Shown piece by piece: positions 9,320 to 17,608 of a DNA stretch of 64,000 bases (position 1 is its first letter; the number at the start of each line of letters is the position of its first letter). The notes beneath the pieces are model-generated. The model saw only the letters and a list, made by a program, of their open reading frames with translations. It did no database searches and was not told where the DNA came from. A program made the translations under genes and the position numbers. This DNA comes from Streptomyces sp. NRRL WC-3626 (GTDB lineage Bacteria; Actinomycetota; Actinomycetes; Streptomycetales; Streptomycetaceae): NCBI RefSeq assembly GCF_000718785.1, contig NZ_JOCA01000023.1:186001-250000 (forward strand). The letters run 5' to 3'.

Positions 9320-9658
9320 ATGAGCGAGCCCTCCACCACCACGGTCGTCGAGCGCACGGACGGCGGTAGCCGGTACGAGATCCTGGTCGACGGCCGGCGC
9401 GCCGGTCTGACCGCCTACCGTGACCTGGGCGTGCGACGCGTCTTCTTCCACACGGAGATCGACGACGCCTTCGCCGGCCAGGGGCTGGCGCCACAGCTGG
9501 TCCAGCAGGCACTCGTCGACGTGCGCGCGTCCGGGATGCGGATCGTTGCGGTCTGCCCCTACGTCGCCAAGTTCCTCAAGCGGCACGATGAGTTCGCGGA
9601 CATCACGGACCCGGTCACACCCGATGTCCTGCGGTGGCTGAAGGCGCAGCTCGGCTGA
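9320..9658 (+). CDS. Small GNAT-like acetyltransferase (Acetyltransf_CG type)
   Basis: A 112-residue protein of the same minimal family as 6737 and 38435. It has RYEILVDGRRAGLTAYRD, VFFHTEIDDAFAGQGLAPQLVQ (the CoA-binding loop has AGQGLA) and VAVCPYVAKFLKRHDEF. It starts at 9320 behind AAAGG and is downstream of the pirin gene by 22 bp, so both probably share the promoter that carries the inverted repeat at 8268. The acceptor substrate is unknown. Confidence 0.9.
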   Translation: MSEPSTTTVVERTDGGSRYEILVDGRRAGLTAYRDLGVRRVFFHTEIDDAFAGQGLAPQLVQQALVDVRASGMRIVAVCPYVAKFLKRHDEFADITDPVTPDVLRWLKAQLG

Positions 9659-10019
9659 GTGGTCCTGCCGGCGGACGGCTGCCGGTCGGCTGCCGGACGG
9701 CTGGTGGACCGCGGACCCGGCGGCTTCGGAACGCGCCGGAACGGCCTGCTCGGTCGGGGCGTTACGGGCAGTCAACTGCCGTCTGTGACACCGGAGTCGC
9801 GGAACGCCGGGGCACGTTCATCTCGTGGGCGCGTCAAGTAATGATGCTCATGTAGGTGACGCGGCATCAACTTGACCGAACGGCTCCGTCACCGGGCCCG
9901 CGGGCCCTCCGCATGCGGATGCCGATCCCGTTCGTGACGTGGTACCGGCCGATACGGCGTGGTGATGGGCCGGATCGGCCTCAGGTCGTTCGCGGTGTTC
10001 GCCGTACCTATCCAGTACC
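9659..10019. other. Gap without a recognised gene
   Basis: 361 bp between the acetyltransferase and the converging end of the GH10 gene. Short frames here lack a ribosome binding site or recognisable protein pattern. I see no strong hairpin or promoter. Confidence 0.5.
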
Positions 10020-11738
10020 TCAGCGGTGAGCGTCGTCCAGGACGTCACGCAGTGCCCAGTAGGCGGGTTTCGCCTCGTATGCCGCGTCCCAGGGAAGAGC
10101 GTTCCCCGGACTCGGGGGATAGTGTCGCAGGTCGGCCGTGGAACCGTACTTGTCGGTGAAACCCCAGGTCGAGAACGAGGTGCAGTTGGGTTCTTCGCCG
10201 CAGACCGCGAGTTTCCCCGCCAACTGGCGGGCCTGGACGTCCTCTTCGTCCTCGTCGACGAGGACGTCCGCCTCCGAGACCCGGGCCTTCAGGCCGAGTC
10301 CGGCCAAAGCCCGGACCTTGCGTCGGAAGACCTCGGGGTCGGTACGGTCGCCGACGGCGTATTCGTGGTCCTGGAAACCGACGCCATCGATCGGAACGCC
10401 CCGCTCCTTCAACCGGATCAGCAGCGCGTAGAGGGCATCCCAGCGTGGACCGTCCTCCTCCACCCCGTACTCGTTGAGGTACAGCACCGCGTGCGGGTCG
10501 GCCTCGCGGGCAGCATGGAAGGCGATGTCGATGTACTGCTCACCCATCGCTTCGAACCACAACTGTGGCCGCACGCCCCGGTTGCCGTTGGAGTAGTCCT
10601 CGTCCTCGTCGGACATGGGCTCGTTCACCACGTCCCATTCCGCCACCTTCCCCCGGAAGTGGCCCGCTACCGCGCGTATGTGCTCCACCATGACGCGCCT
10701 GCGTCGCTCGTGCGTCATCTCGGCGCGCATCCATGCGGGCAGGGCTTCGAACCAGACGAGGGTGTGGCCGTGCACCTTCATCCTGTTGGCCTCGGCGAAG
10801 TCCACCAAGGTGTCGCCTTCCGCGAACGCGAACACGCCCCGTCGAGGCTGGACGAACTGCGGCTTGAAGTCGTTCTCCGGCGTGAGCATGGAGAACTCCT
10901 CACCCGCCGTCCGGCGGTAGGCGCTGTCAGTCAGCAAGGGGCCCGCGGCCAGGGCGGTTCCCATGCGGATCGGGCGTGGGAGAACCGCCGCCAGATCACG
11001 CATCGCATCGCTGGACCGGGGCACTCGCAGGCGGGGCGCGTCCACGACGGACATCCGGCCCCGTCCCAGTGACCGCGCGTGGAGATCGCTGAGGGTCCAG
11101 CCCTTCCCGCGCACTCCCGCATCCGCGCCGAACCAGATGCGGCCGCTGCCGAAGACGTCCCGCGCGGGAACGGTTCCCACGACCCTGCCGTCGGCCTCCA
11201 GCACAAGCCTGTCCGCGCGGACTTCGACGGCGAGGCGGACTACGCGCCCCAGGCCGCTCCCGAAGGTCCGGGTCATCGCGGGTCTGTCGGAGTCCCCGTC
11301 CCAGCGGTCGATCCGGAGCCTCCCGCCGACCACGCCGATGCGTACGCCGCGCCGTTCGTAGCGCCATTCGTCGTAGACGACCGGCGTCTCACCGTACAGA
11401 TGCAGGTAGGCATCCGTTTCATCCGTGCGCCGCAGGCCCGCTTCGATCCGGACATCCCCTCGGAACACCATGTGGGGACCGCGCAGGTTCACCGGCGGGT
11501 TCGGCTGTCCGCCGGTACCGTCCTGGCGGGTGATGCGCCGGTCGAGGGGTGTGACCCGTACCCCTGTGCGCGTGGGCTTCGCGCCGGCGAAGTGAGCCCA
11601 GTCCCTGCCGTTCAGGAGGTCCTCCACAGGTCCCCCCGCGGGCGCGGAGGTGCCGGCACGGTCCCCCGAGACACCGGCGACCAAGGCACACGCAACCGCG
11701 ATGACAGCGCTCTTGCGAAACCGCATGAACAGCAGCAC
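10020..11738 (-). CDS. Secreted GH10 endo-xylanase-like glycoside hydrolase
   Basis: About 570 residues: a signal peptide with a short basic start and hydrophobic ALVAGVSG stretch; an N-terminal beta-rich domain of about 200 residues; and a C-terminal GH10 TIM barrel. GH10 signatures are ENDFKPQF, VHGHTLVWFEALPAWM, the acid/base Glu in WDVVNEP and the nucleophile Glu in KARVSEADV, where most GH10 enzymes read TELD. Likely substrate is xylan or a related beta-1,4-glycan. The start may be GTG 11738 or ATG 11726; GAGG supports the GTG. The gene is monocistronic. Confidence 0.9.
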   Translation of the reverse strand: MLLFMRFRKSAVIAVACALVAGVSGDRAGTSAPAGGPVEDLLNGRDWAHFAGAKPTRTGVRVTPLDRRITRQDGTGGQPNPPVNLRGPHMVFRGDVRIEAGLRRTDETDAYLHLYGETPVVYDEWRYERRGVRIGVVGGRLRIDRWDGDSDRPAMTRTFGSGLGRVVRLAVEVRADRLVLEADGRVVGTVPARDVFGSGRIWFGADAGVRGKGWTLSDLHARSLGRGRMSVVDAPRLRVPRSSDAMRDLAAVLPRPIRMGTALAAGPLLTDSAYRRTAGEEFSMLTPENDFKPQFVQPRRGVFAFAEGDTLVDFAEANRMKVHGHTLVWFEALPAWMRAEMTHERRRRVMVEHIRAVAGHFRGKVAEWDVVNEPMSDEDEDYSNGNRGVRPQLWFEAMGEQYIDIAFHAAREADPHAVLYLNEYGVEEDGPRWDALYALLIRLKERGVPIDGVGFQDHEYAVGDRTDPEVFRRKVRALAGLGLKARVSEADVLVDEDEEDVQARQLAGKLAVCGEEPNCTSFSTWGFTDKYGSTADLRHYPPSPGNALPWDAAYEAKPAYWALRDVLDDAHR

Positions 11739-11886
11739 TCCGTATCCTCATGCCGTCTTCCGACGGCATCGCCGCCCTCAGCCACACCGTCGCCGAGCAC
11801 CGTCCTCCCCAGGCGCGGCAAGAACGGTGCGCAACCGATCGCGCCGCCGGGCTGTGACTGATCGCCATTGTCTCAGGTGCGAGTGA

Positions 11887-12195
11887 GGGACCGTCGGCCG
11901 AGGACCGATCGGGAACGACGGCCGGAAAGCGGTCGGTACGGTCGGCGCCGACGGCCCGGTCGAACGCTTCAGCCGTGCCCTCGCCGACCGGGGCACCGTC
12001 CGCGACCTCGTCGACGTCCAGGCCGCCTCCCGACACCGCTCCACCGCCGACCTCGCATCCCTGGGCCGCCGGTGCGCCCACGACGAGTTCAGCCTCGAAG
12101 ACCTCCGGGACCGGCTCATCGGCGCGGACTGGTACGAGGACGAGGAGAGCGCCTGGGGCGAGGGCGAGGGCGAGGGCGCGGAAACAGGAACGGTC
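11887..12195 (+). pseudogene. Degenerate coding remnant without a start
   Basis: Between the GH10 and FKBP genes, one forward frame has protein-like content with strong third-position GC bias. From 11941 it reads VGADGPVERFSRALADRG, then RDLVDVQAAS, LASLGRRCAHDEFSLEDL and IGADWYEDEES, ending in a Gly-Glu repeat. There is an in-frame stop at 11884 and no start codon after it. The frame then runs antisense into the FKBP gene without a proper stop. It looks like the C-terminal part of a lost gene. A nucleotidyltransferase-like (AbiEii-type) C-terminus is one weak possibility; the family is not recognised. Confidence 0.4.
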
Positions 12196-12199
12196 CGGG

Positions 12200-12610
12200 T
12201 CAGCGGGAGTTGCTCCAGCCGCCTGTGCCGGCGGAGTACGAGTCGAGCAGGTCCACCACGAAGACCAGGGTCGAGCCCGCCGGGATCAACGGCGAGGGCG
12301 ACTGGTTGCCGTAGCCGAGACGCGGGGGAACCACGATCTCGCGCCGGCCGCCGACCTTCATCCCCCTCAACCCCCGGTCCCACCCCTTGATGACCCTGCC
12401 GCTGCCCAGGGCGAACTTGAAGGGCTGGTCACGGTCCCAGGAGGAGTCGAACTCCTTCCCGGTCTCGAAGGTCACCCCGACGTAGTGGACCCTGACCACC
12501 GTGCCCGGCTTCACCTCGGCCCCGTCCCCGACGACCAGGTCCCGGACGGTCAGTTCGGCAGGCGCAGCACCCTCCGGGACGTCGACCTCGGGCTTCGTCA
12601 GTTCACTCAT
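12200..12610 (-). CDS. FKBP-type peptidyl-prolyl isomerase
   Basis: A 136-residue cytoplasmic single-domain FKBP. Residues from about 35 on show VRVHYVGVTFETGKEFDSSW, the active-site FALGSGRVIKGWDRGLRGMKVGG, then RREIVVPPRLGYG and LVFVVDLLDS. There is no signal peptide. It catalyses cis-trans isomerisation of Xaa-Pro bonds during folding. It is the last recognisable core gene before the left copy of the panD repeat. Confidence 0.95.
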   Translation of the reverse strand: MSELTKPEVDVPEGAAPAELTVRDLVVGDGAEVKPGTVVRVHYVGVTFETGKEFDSSWDRDQPFKFALGSGRVIKGWDRGLRGMKVGGRREIVVPPRLGYGNQSPSPLIPAGSTLVFVVDLLDSYSAGTGGWSNSR

Positions 12611-12833
12611 CGCAGTTCCGTCACTCTCCGTCGCAGACCCATGTGCGGGCCGACCCGGCCCATGGACACTCCATGCGGCAGAGGATCACGCTAACGCGCA
12701 CGCCGGTTTCCGGAGCGCGGGCTTGGCGTCGCGGGTGGAGCCGGACGTGGGCGTAGGAGCCCAGGCGGGAAGCCTGCACGGTACGGTGCACGATGTTCTG
12801 CGAGGTCTTCGACCGGGAGACGTGCCCATGTAA

Positions 12834-12923
12834 AGTGAAGAACGCCCTTGACCTGCACAAAGCAGGCAGGGAGCCGACTTCCAGGAGTCCAACGTGCTGC
12901 GCACCATGTTCAAGTCCAAGATC
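12834..12923 (+). repeat. Left 90-bp direct repeat (truncated panD 5' end, attL-like)
   Basis: Identical over 90 bp to 37924-38013. It includes AGGAG and a GTG at 12894 that opens a ten-codon frame [10 protein letters not shown] closed by TAG at 12924-12926. In the right copy the same frame continues into PanD. A TAAAGT -10-like box (12831-12836) begins at its edge. Confidence 0.85.
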
Positions 12924-13658
12924 TAGCGTTTGGGTGTTTCCGCAGATCAGAGGCCTGATCGCGGCCTCCAGGTCAGCAAACGGTCAGCATCGGACCGGAC
13001 GGTGTCCGGCTTGCTGACCTGCGCCTACGGCAGGGGCCTGCTGCGCCGCCCGGCGCCCTGCTCGGAAGGCTAGATACGTGGCTCGACAGCTCGCTCGTGG
13101 GATGGGGTCCTTCTTCCAGGTGGCACATCCCGTCCATGGGCGTCCACGTCAGTCCATGACGGGCGCAATATGGCAGGCAGGGCATCGCGGTTCGGGGGAG
13201 TCGGCGTAGTTGGTGACAGGCGCGTGAGAGCGCCTATGACAGTGGAGTTCCACGAGAAGCACCGCAGGTGCGGCCCGGCGGGGCTTTTGGATGATGGGTT
13301 TCTGTGTCTGTCATGGGCATCGTTGCATTCGAGTTCTCCACTTTCGAGTACCCGGAGCACCGACGCGGCGGCGGCACGACCTTTACGACCGGTGCGGGAC
13401 CACCGGGCGTCCAGGCGGACGGGAGGCGCGAACCGGCGGCGTGTATCAGCGCAGAGGCGCTCGTCCTCCTGCGACAGGAGGGCTTCGGCGGTTGTCCTGA
13501 ATGTGGAGGGAAGGCAGAACACAGGTGTGCCCCGTGCAGTTCTCGTGGTGGCTCTGGCCGGATAACGCCTCTGGGGATCGCCGTCCCCTCGGCCAGACTT
13601 GTTGCCTCACGCCACATGTGCACCGCTGCTGCGGTGGCCCGTGCCCGGGAGGCCCCTG
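12924..13658. other. Gap after the left repeat without a convincing gene
   Basis: About 735 bp with mixed base composition and no frame showing consistent codon bias, RBS and protein pattern. It contains the inverted and direct GTCAGCA repeats at 12970-13020. It may be the remains of an element's recombination region. One forward frame near 13304 has a CPECGG/CAPC cysteine pattern but no recognisable fold, and I do not call it. Confidence 0.45.
12970..13020. repeat. GTCAGCA repeats and nested hairpin near the left end
   Basis: AGGTCAGCAA (12970-12979) and TTGCTGACCT (13011-13020) are perfect inverted arms. Between them are a second direct copy GGTCAGCAT (12982-12990) and a hairpin CCGGAC-GGT-GTCCGG (12995-13009). 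The direct copies are 11 bp apart, matching the pair at 37750. They could be integrase/excisionase arm sites or a terminator-like structure. Confidence 0.5.
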
Positions 13659-14639
13659 ATGACGTCAGACGTGAGGCCGGACGAAGACGGGGCGGTGACC
13701 CCGCCCGGACGGCGGCGGCCTCCCGGTGACCGCGTGGCTCTGCGCGGTGACCTGCGGTCCGCCCTTCCCGACGCCGGCGCGGCGGTGGTGGTCACAGTGC
13801 TCGTGTTCGCTCTCCTGTGGGCGCGCATGGAATCGGGTGCTTCGGACACCGTCGCGGTCATGCCGTTCATGGACGATGCCGGCACCTACTGGATGTATCT
13901 GCTCAGCCAGGCGTTCGGCTGGTCGGGGCTGCTGTGGGCGTGGGGCACGGTCACGTTGGGTCTGTTGTTGTCGGGGCCGCGTCCCGCCCGGCTGCCGGTC
14001 TCCCGGCAGGTGCTGGAGCGCTGGCACCGCACCACCAGCCTGACGACCATGGCGCTGATGTTCGCGCACGCCCTGATGTTCGCGGCCGAACTCGTGCGCT
14101 ACGAGACGAAGGTGGACTGGGCGGAACGGCTGTGGGTGGCCTTCGCGGACAGCTTCGTGCCGGGCTGGTACGACTCCGGAACCGGAAGGATCGCCATCCC
14201 GCTCGGACAGGGGGCCCTGTATCTGGCGATTCCGCTGGGGCTGCTGTTCTACGTCCGGCACCGCATCGGAGCGAACACCTGGCGGCGGCTGCACCGCCTC
14301 GTGATCGTCGTGTACGTGCTGAGCGTGTGGCACACGCTGCTGTACGGGACCAACGTCTGGTACGGGGAGTGGCCGCGCACCGTGCTGTGGCTGCTGCAAC
14401 TGCCGGTCGCGCTGCTGCTGTTGCTGCGTCTGCTGAGACCGGCCCGGCGGGCGGAACGGCTGGGGTCGGTCGGCGGGGGCACGGCCCGGCCGGGATGGTG
14501 GCTGCGGGTGGCGGGACGGGTCGCCGTCGCGGCCGTCGTCGTCGGGCTCGTCGTCGTGGTGGTGTCGGGCCGTGACGGCGGACGGGACCGTCCGACCCAT
14601 CCGCCCGCGACGGCCCCGCACGCCCAGGAGACGGACTGA
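13659..14639 (+). CDS. Ferric-reductase-like transmembrane protein
   Basis: A 326-residue integral membrane protein. About seven helices are visible, with heme-ligand-type His residues in ERWHRTTSLTTMALMFAHALMF and WRRLHRLVIVVYVLSVWHTLLYG, the arrangement of ferric reductase-like transmembrane domains. There is no C-terminal flavin/NAD domain, so electrons must come from a partner. The ATG at 13659 follows GGGAGG. It stands just before the first cobalamin riboswitch, as the first gene of the island. The role could be metal or heme-linked electron transfer; the direction is not determinable. Confidence 0.8.
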   Translation: MTSDVRPDEDGAVTPPGRRRPPGDRVALRGDLRSALPDAGAAVVVTVLVFALLWARMESGASDTVAVMPFMDDAGTYWMYLLSQAFGWSGLLWAWGTVTLGLLLSGPRPARLPVSRQVLERWHRTTSLTTMALMFAHALMFAAELVRYETKVDWAERLWVAFADSFVPGWYDSGTGRIAIPLGQGALYLAIPLGLLFYVRHRIGANTWRRLHRLVIVVYVLSVWHTLLYGTNVWYGEWPRTVLWLLQLPVALLLLLRLLRPARRAERLGSVGGGTARPGWWLRVAGRVAVAAVVVGLVVVVVSGRDGGRDRPTHPPATAPHAQETD

Positions 14640-14674
14640 CGGCCGGCACGGCGTACCGGGGTGGGATGATGGCC

Positions 14675-14831
14675 GGCGACAGGGCGACGGCGGAACGAGG
14701 AAGCCGGTGTGAATCCGGCGCGGTCCCGCCACTGTGATCGGCGACCGAGTCCCGACAGGCCACTGCCCGGCGACGGGTGGGAAGGCCGGGACGAGCATCG
14801 ACCCGGGAGCCAGGAGACTCACGCGGTCGCC
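14675..14831 (+). promoter_or_regulatory. Cobalamin riboswitch 1
   Basis: The conserved core GGAAGCCGGTGTGAATCCGG is followed by GGTCCCGCCACTGTGA, then a variable arm and the B12-box-like GAGCCAGGAGAC. GGCGAC near the 5' end can pair with GTCGCC at 14826-14831 as P1. It lies 50 bp upstream of the ferredoxin gene and would repress the downstream operon when adenosylcobalamin is abundant. Confidence 0.92.
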
Positions 14832-14882
14832 TCCTCAACAAACCACCGGGGCGGATCTCCCCGGAGAGAGGGACGGCACCGC

Positions 14883-15287
14883 ATGCCCGCAACGCCGACC
14901 GGACCAACGACTGACGACGAGAGGCCCGCGAGGGTCACCGGCCCCGTGCCGTGCCGCATCGTCGTGTGCCGCGACTGCTGCTGCGGCACCCCGAAGGTGA
15001 CCGGCGTCGACCACGCGGACCAGACCGAACGCCTGCGTGCCGCAGCACCGGTACGCGTCTCCGACTGCCTCGACGTCTGCGAACACGCCAACGTCATCGT
15101 CGTACAGCCCTCCGCGGAGGGCCGGGCAGCAGGTGCCCGGCCAGTCTGGCTGGGGCTGGTCAACGACCCGGACGCGACCGAGGACATCGTCGCGTGGATC
15201 CGCACAGGCGGTCCTGGGGTGGCGCCCCGGCCGGACATTCTCGACCTGTACGCCATCACGCCGTCGCGACGGCGTACGGCCTCCTGA
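14883..15287 (+). CDS. (2Fe-2S) thioredoxin-like ferredoxin
   Basis: A 134-residue cytoplasmic protein of the thioredoxin-fold 2Fe-2S type. Cysteines occur in RIVVCRDCCCGTPKV and DCLDVCEHANVIVVQP, followed by WLGLVNDPDATEDIVAWI. It is the first gene behind cobalamin riboswitch 1 and 35 bp upstream of a FhuF-like gene, so a B12-regulated electron-transfer role is likely. The ATG at 14883 has a purine-rich GAGAGAGGGA upstream. Similar proteins are known in B12-regulated operons elsewhere, but the redox partner here is inferred from context only. Confidence 0.82.
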   Translation: MPATPTGPTTDDERPARVTGPVPCRIVVCRDCCCGTPKVTGVDHADQTERLRAAAPVRVSDCLDVCEHANVIVVQPSAEGRAAGARPVWLGLVNDPDATEDIVAWIRTGGPGVAPRPDILDLYAITPSRRRTAS

Positions 15288-15322
15288 GCGTGTGGCCGGA
15301 GAGCCGGAAGGAGGACAGGACC

Positions 15323-16021
15323 GTGCACCACGCCCGTGCCTCGGCCGCCTCCGTTGCCGCCGCCCTGCGTGACGTGGCGGGACTCGGCGGCTTCTTCGCC
15401 CTGCACGTCGGCGGACGGGACGACGGCTGGCATCCGGTCGCCCGCTCCTACAGGGCGGGTTTCGCCGATCTCGCCGAGGCCGTCGCACGCCGCCACCACA
15501 CTTCGGAGCCGCGCGTCGACGTCTCCATCGCCCAGCTCGGGCACGCCGCCCGCCTCTGGTCGCCGGCCCTGGCCTGCGTCGTCCTGCACGGAATCGTCCC
15601 CGCCCTGGAAGGGCTGGAGCGGGCCGACGACGGGCCGGCCCTCCGGGTGCCCCGCCCGGCCGGCTGGTACGCCGACCGGCTCGACGACGGCACTGCCCGC
15701 GCCCTGTACCAGCAGGTGACCCGTCACCTGTCGGCACTGGCCGACGGACTGCGCGTCAAGGTCGCCCCGCGTCTGCTGGACGGCAACTCGGCGTCGGCGC
15801 TCGCCGGGGCGGCCCACGCCCTGCTCGCGCTCCGTCCCGCCGTACGCGGGCCGCTCACCGACCTCACGACCGCGCTGCTGGACACCGGACGCCTGGTGGG
15901 CACCGGAGTGCTCACCGGCCCTGACCTCGCGTTCCGCCGCCGAAGCTGCTGCCTCTACTACCGCGCGCCGAACGGCTCGAAGTGCGGTGACTGCGGGCTG
16001 GCCGAGGGTGTGCCCCGCTGA
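15323..16021 (+). CDS. FhuF-like (2Fe-2S) reductase family protein
   Basis: A 232-residue protein with the C-terminal cluster motif of FhuF-type ferric reductases: FRRRSCCLYYRAP, then KCGDCGL, giving Cys-Cys-x(n)-Cys-x2-Cys. The N-terminal part is helical, with LARGNSASALAGAA-like text in the middle. It may reduce an iron chelate or corrinoid taken up by the neighbouring importer. The GTG at 15323 follows GGAAGGAGG. A paralogue with the same tail lies outside the island at 46002. Confidence 0.82.
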   Translation: MHHARASAASVAAALRDVAGLGGFFALHVGGRDDGWHPVARSYRAGFADLAEAVARRHHTSEPRVDVSIAQLGHAARLWSPALACVVLHGIVPALEGLERADDGPALRVPRPAGWYADRLDDGTARALYQQVTRHLSALADGLRVKVAPRLLDGNSASALAGAAHALLALRPAVRGPLTDLTTALLDTGRLVGTGVLTGPDLAFRRRSCCLYYRAPNGSKCGDCGLAEGVPR

Positions 16022-16208
16022 GCCCTGCGATGAGGTACTTCCGTTTCGGGCTGTGCCGCTCACCGGGCCGGAAGCCGTGCGCCCGGCCCGGTGAGCCGGG
16101 AGTCAGGAGCGGGACAGCTCGTCACGGATGGTGCGGGCGGCGGCCACGGGCCGCCTCGAAGCCGGTACGGCCCCGACCAGGCCCACGAAACGACAGGAGC
16201 GCCACGAC

Positions 16209-17510
16209 GTGCCGACCCCACCCGTACCGACCACAGCATCCGAGAGTCTTCCCGGAAAGCAACGGCCCATCCTGCTCGACGCCGCCTTCCTGCGACTGTG
16301 GACGGGCGCCACAGCATCGGGTCTGGCGACCTGGGCCCTGCCGTTCGTGCTGGGGTTCGCGGTGCTCGACCGCACGCTCACCGCCACCGACCTCGGCCTG
16401 CTGCTCGCGGCACGCACCGCGGGATTCCTCGCCGCGGTGCCCGTCGCCGGGGTACTGGCCGACCGGCACTCCCGCCGGGGCGTCGTGCTGTGGGCGGGAC
16501 TGGCGGCGGGGGCCGCGGCACCGCTGATCGTCGCCGGACTCGGCCGCTCGGTCCTGCTGATGGCGGCGGCCGCAGCCCTGGCCGGCGCGGGTCAGGGCGC
16601 CTGCCGGCCTGCCTTCCAGGCCCTGACCGCCGAGGTCGTCGACGCCGGCCGCAGGCAGCAGGCCAACGCCGCCATGACCCTCTCGGTCCGGGTCACCACC
16701 CTCACGGGCCCTTCGCTGACCGCCCTGCTCGCCGTGTTCCTCGACACCCGGGCCCTGCTGCTGGGCATCGGGCTGCTGTGGCTCGTCGCCGCCCTCGTAC
16801 CCGGACCGGGCGCCCGTGCCGAGACCGAGGAGACTGCCTCCGCCGAACGACCCGAACGGGTGTCGTTCCTGGCCGAGTTCGCCGACGGCGTCCGTGAAGC
16901 CCGCAGGCACCCGTGGTTCCTCGCCGGGCTGGCGGCCCTGACGGCCGTCATAGCCACCGGCTACTCCGCGACCGGCGTCGCCCTGCCCCTGGTCAGCCGC
17001 GATGAGTACGGCACCGAGGTCGTGCTCGCGGGTGCGATGACCGCCTACACCGCCGGGGCGCTGGCCGCGGCCCTCCTGATCGCCCGCTGGCGCCCGCGGT
17101 CGGCGGGCTGGACCGCTCTGGCGGGCCTCGCCGCCTACGGCTTCGCCCCGCTGAGTCTGATGGTCCCTGTACACCCCGTGGTGGTGATGGCCGCCTACGC
17201 CGTCGCCGGCATCGGCATCGAACTGTTCAACGTGCCGTGGTTCACCGCGACCCAACGCGAGGTCGCACCGGACAAGCTCGCCCGGGTCTCCTCGTTGGAC
17301 TTCCTGCTCTCCTACGGTCTCGCCCCGGTCGGACTGGTCCTCATCGCGCCGGCCATCGACACCTTCGGCACCCGCGCCGTCCTCGCAGTCTGCGCCCTGA
17401 CCTGCTTTGCCGCACCGGCCGTCGCCGCCCTGGTGCCCAGCGCCCGCCACTTCTCCCACAGGTCCGAAACGCCGTCCGGAGCCGAGCGAGAAGCCAGGAG
17501 GGCCGCCTGA
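16209..17510 (+). CDS. MFS transporter
   Basis: A 433-residue permease with twelve predicted helices. It shows the cytoplasmic loop-2/3 motif GVLADRHSRRGVVL and an N-domain gate like RTAGFLAAVP. It resembles EntS-type exporters of siderophores or small metabolites. GTG 16209 has AGGAG upstream at nine bases. It belongs to the B12-riboswitch operon, and its stop overlaps the next small frame (TGATG). Export or uptake of a chelator or corrinoid is possible; the substrate is unknown. Confidence 0.88.
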   Translation: MPTPPVPTTASESLPGKQRPILLDAAFLRLWTGATASGLATWALPFVLGFAVLDRTLTATDLGLLLAARTAGFLAAVPVAGVLADRHSRRGVVLWAGLAAGAAAPLIVAGLGRSVLLMAAAAALAGAGQGACRPAFQALTAEVVDAGRRQQANAAMTLSVRVTTLTGPSLTALLAVFLDTRALLLGIGLLWLVAALVPGPGARAETEETASAERPERVSFLAEFADGVREARRHPWFLAGLAALTAVIATGYSATGVALPLVSRDEYGTEVVLAGAMTAYTAGALAAALLIARWRPRSAGWTALAGLAAYGFAPLSLMVPVHPVVVMAAYAVAGIGIELFNVPWFTATQREVAPDKLARVSSLDFLLSYGLAPVGLVLIAPAIDTFGTRAVLAVCALTCFAAPAVAALVPSARHFSHRSETPSGAEREARRAA

Positions 17511-17608
17511 TGGGGCAGTCTCGGGTCATGCACTCACTCAGCAGCAGCACCCAGCCGCCTGCTCCCCCCCGCGCTTCCGTGCGTCGTCCCCGACCGGGTG
17601 TCCGGTGA
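17510..17608 (+). CDS. Small coupled ORF (32 residues)
   Basis: An ATG overlapping the MFS stop (TGATG) with AGGAGG upstream opens a 32-residue frame starting MGQSRVMHSL. Its TGA at 17606-17608 overlaps the GTG start of the dioxygenase (GTGA). It is Ser/Pro/Arg rich with no known domain. It may be a real small protein or just a leader that couples translation from the MFS gene to the dioxygenase. Confidence 0.4.
   Translation: MGQSRVMHSLSSSTQPPAPPRASVRRPRPGVR

Noticed and set aside
12924..13658. Integrase or transposase remnant inside the left end
   Set aside because: Read in all frames; no catalytic Arg-His-Arg-Tyr or DDE-like pattern, no consistent coding bias.
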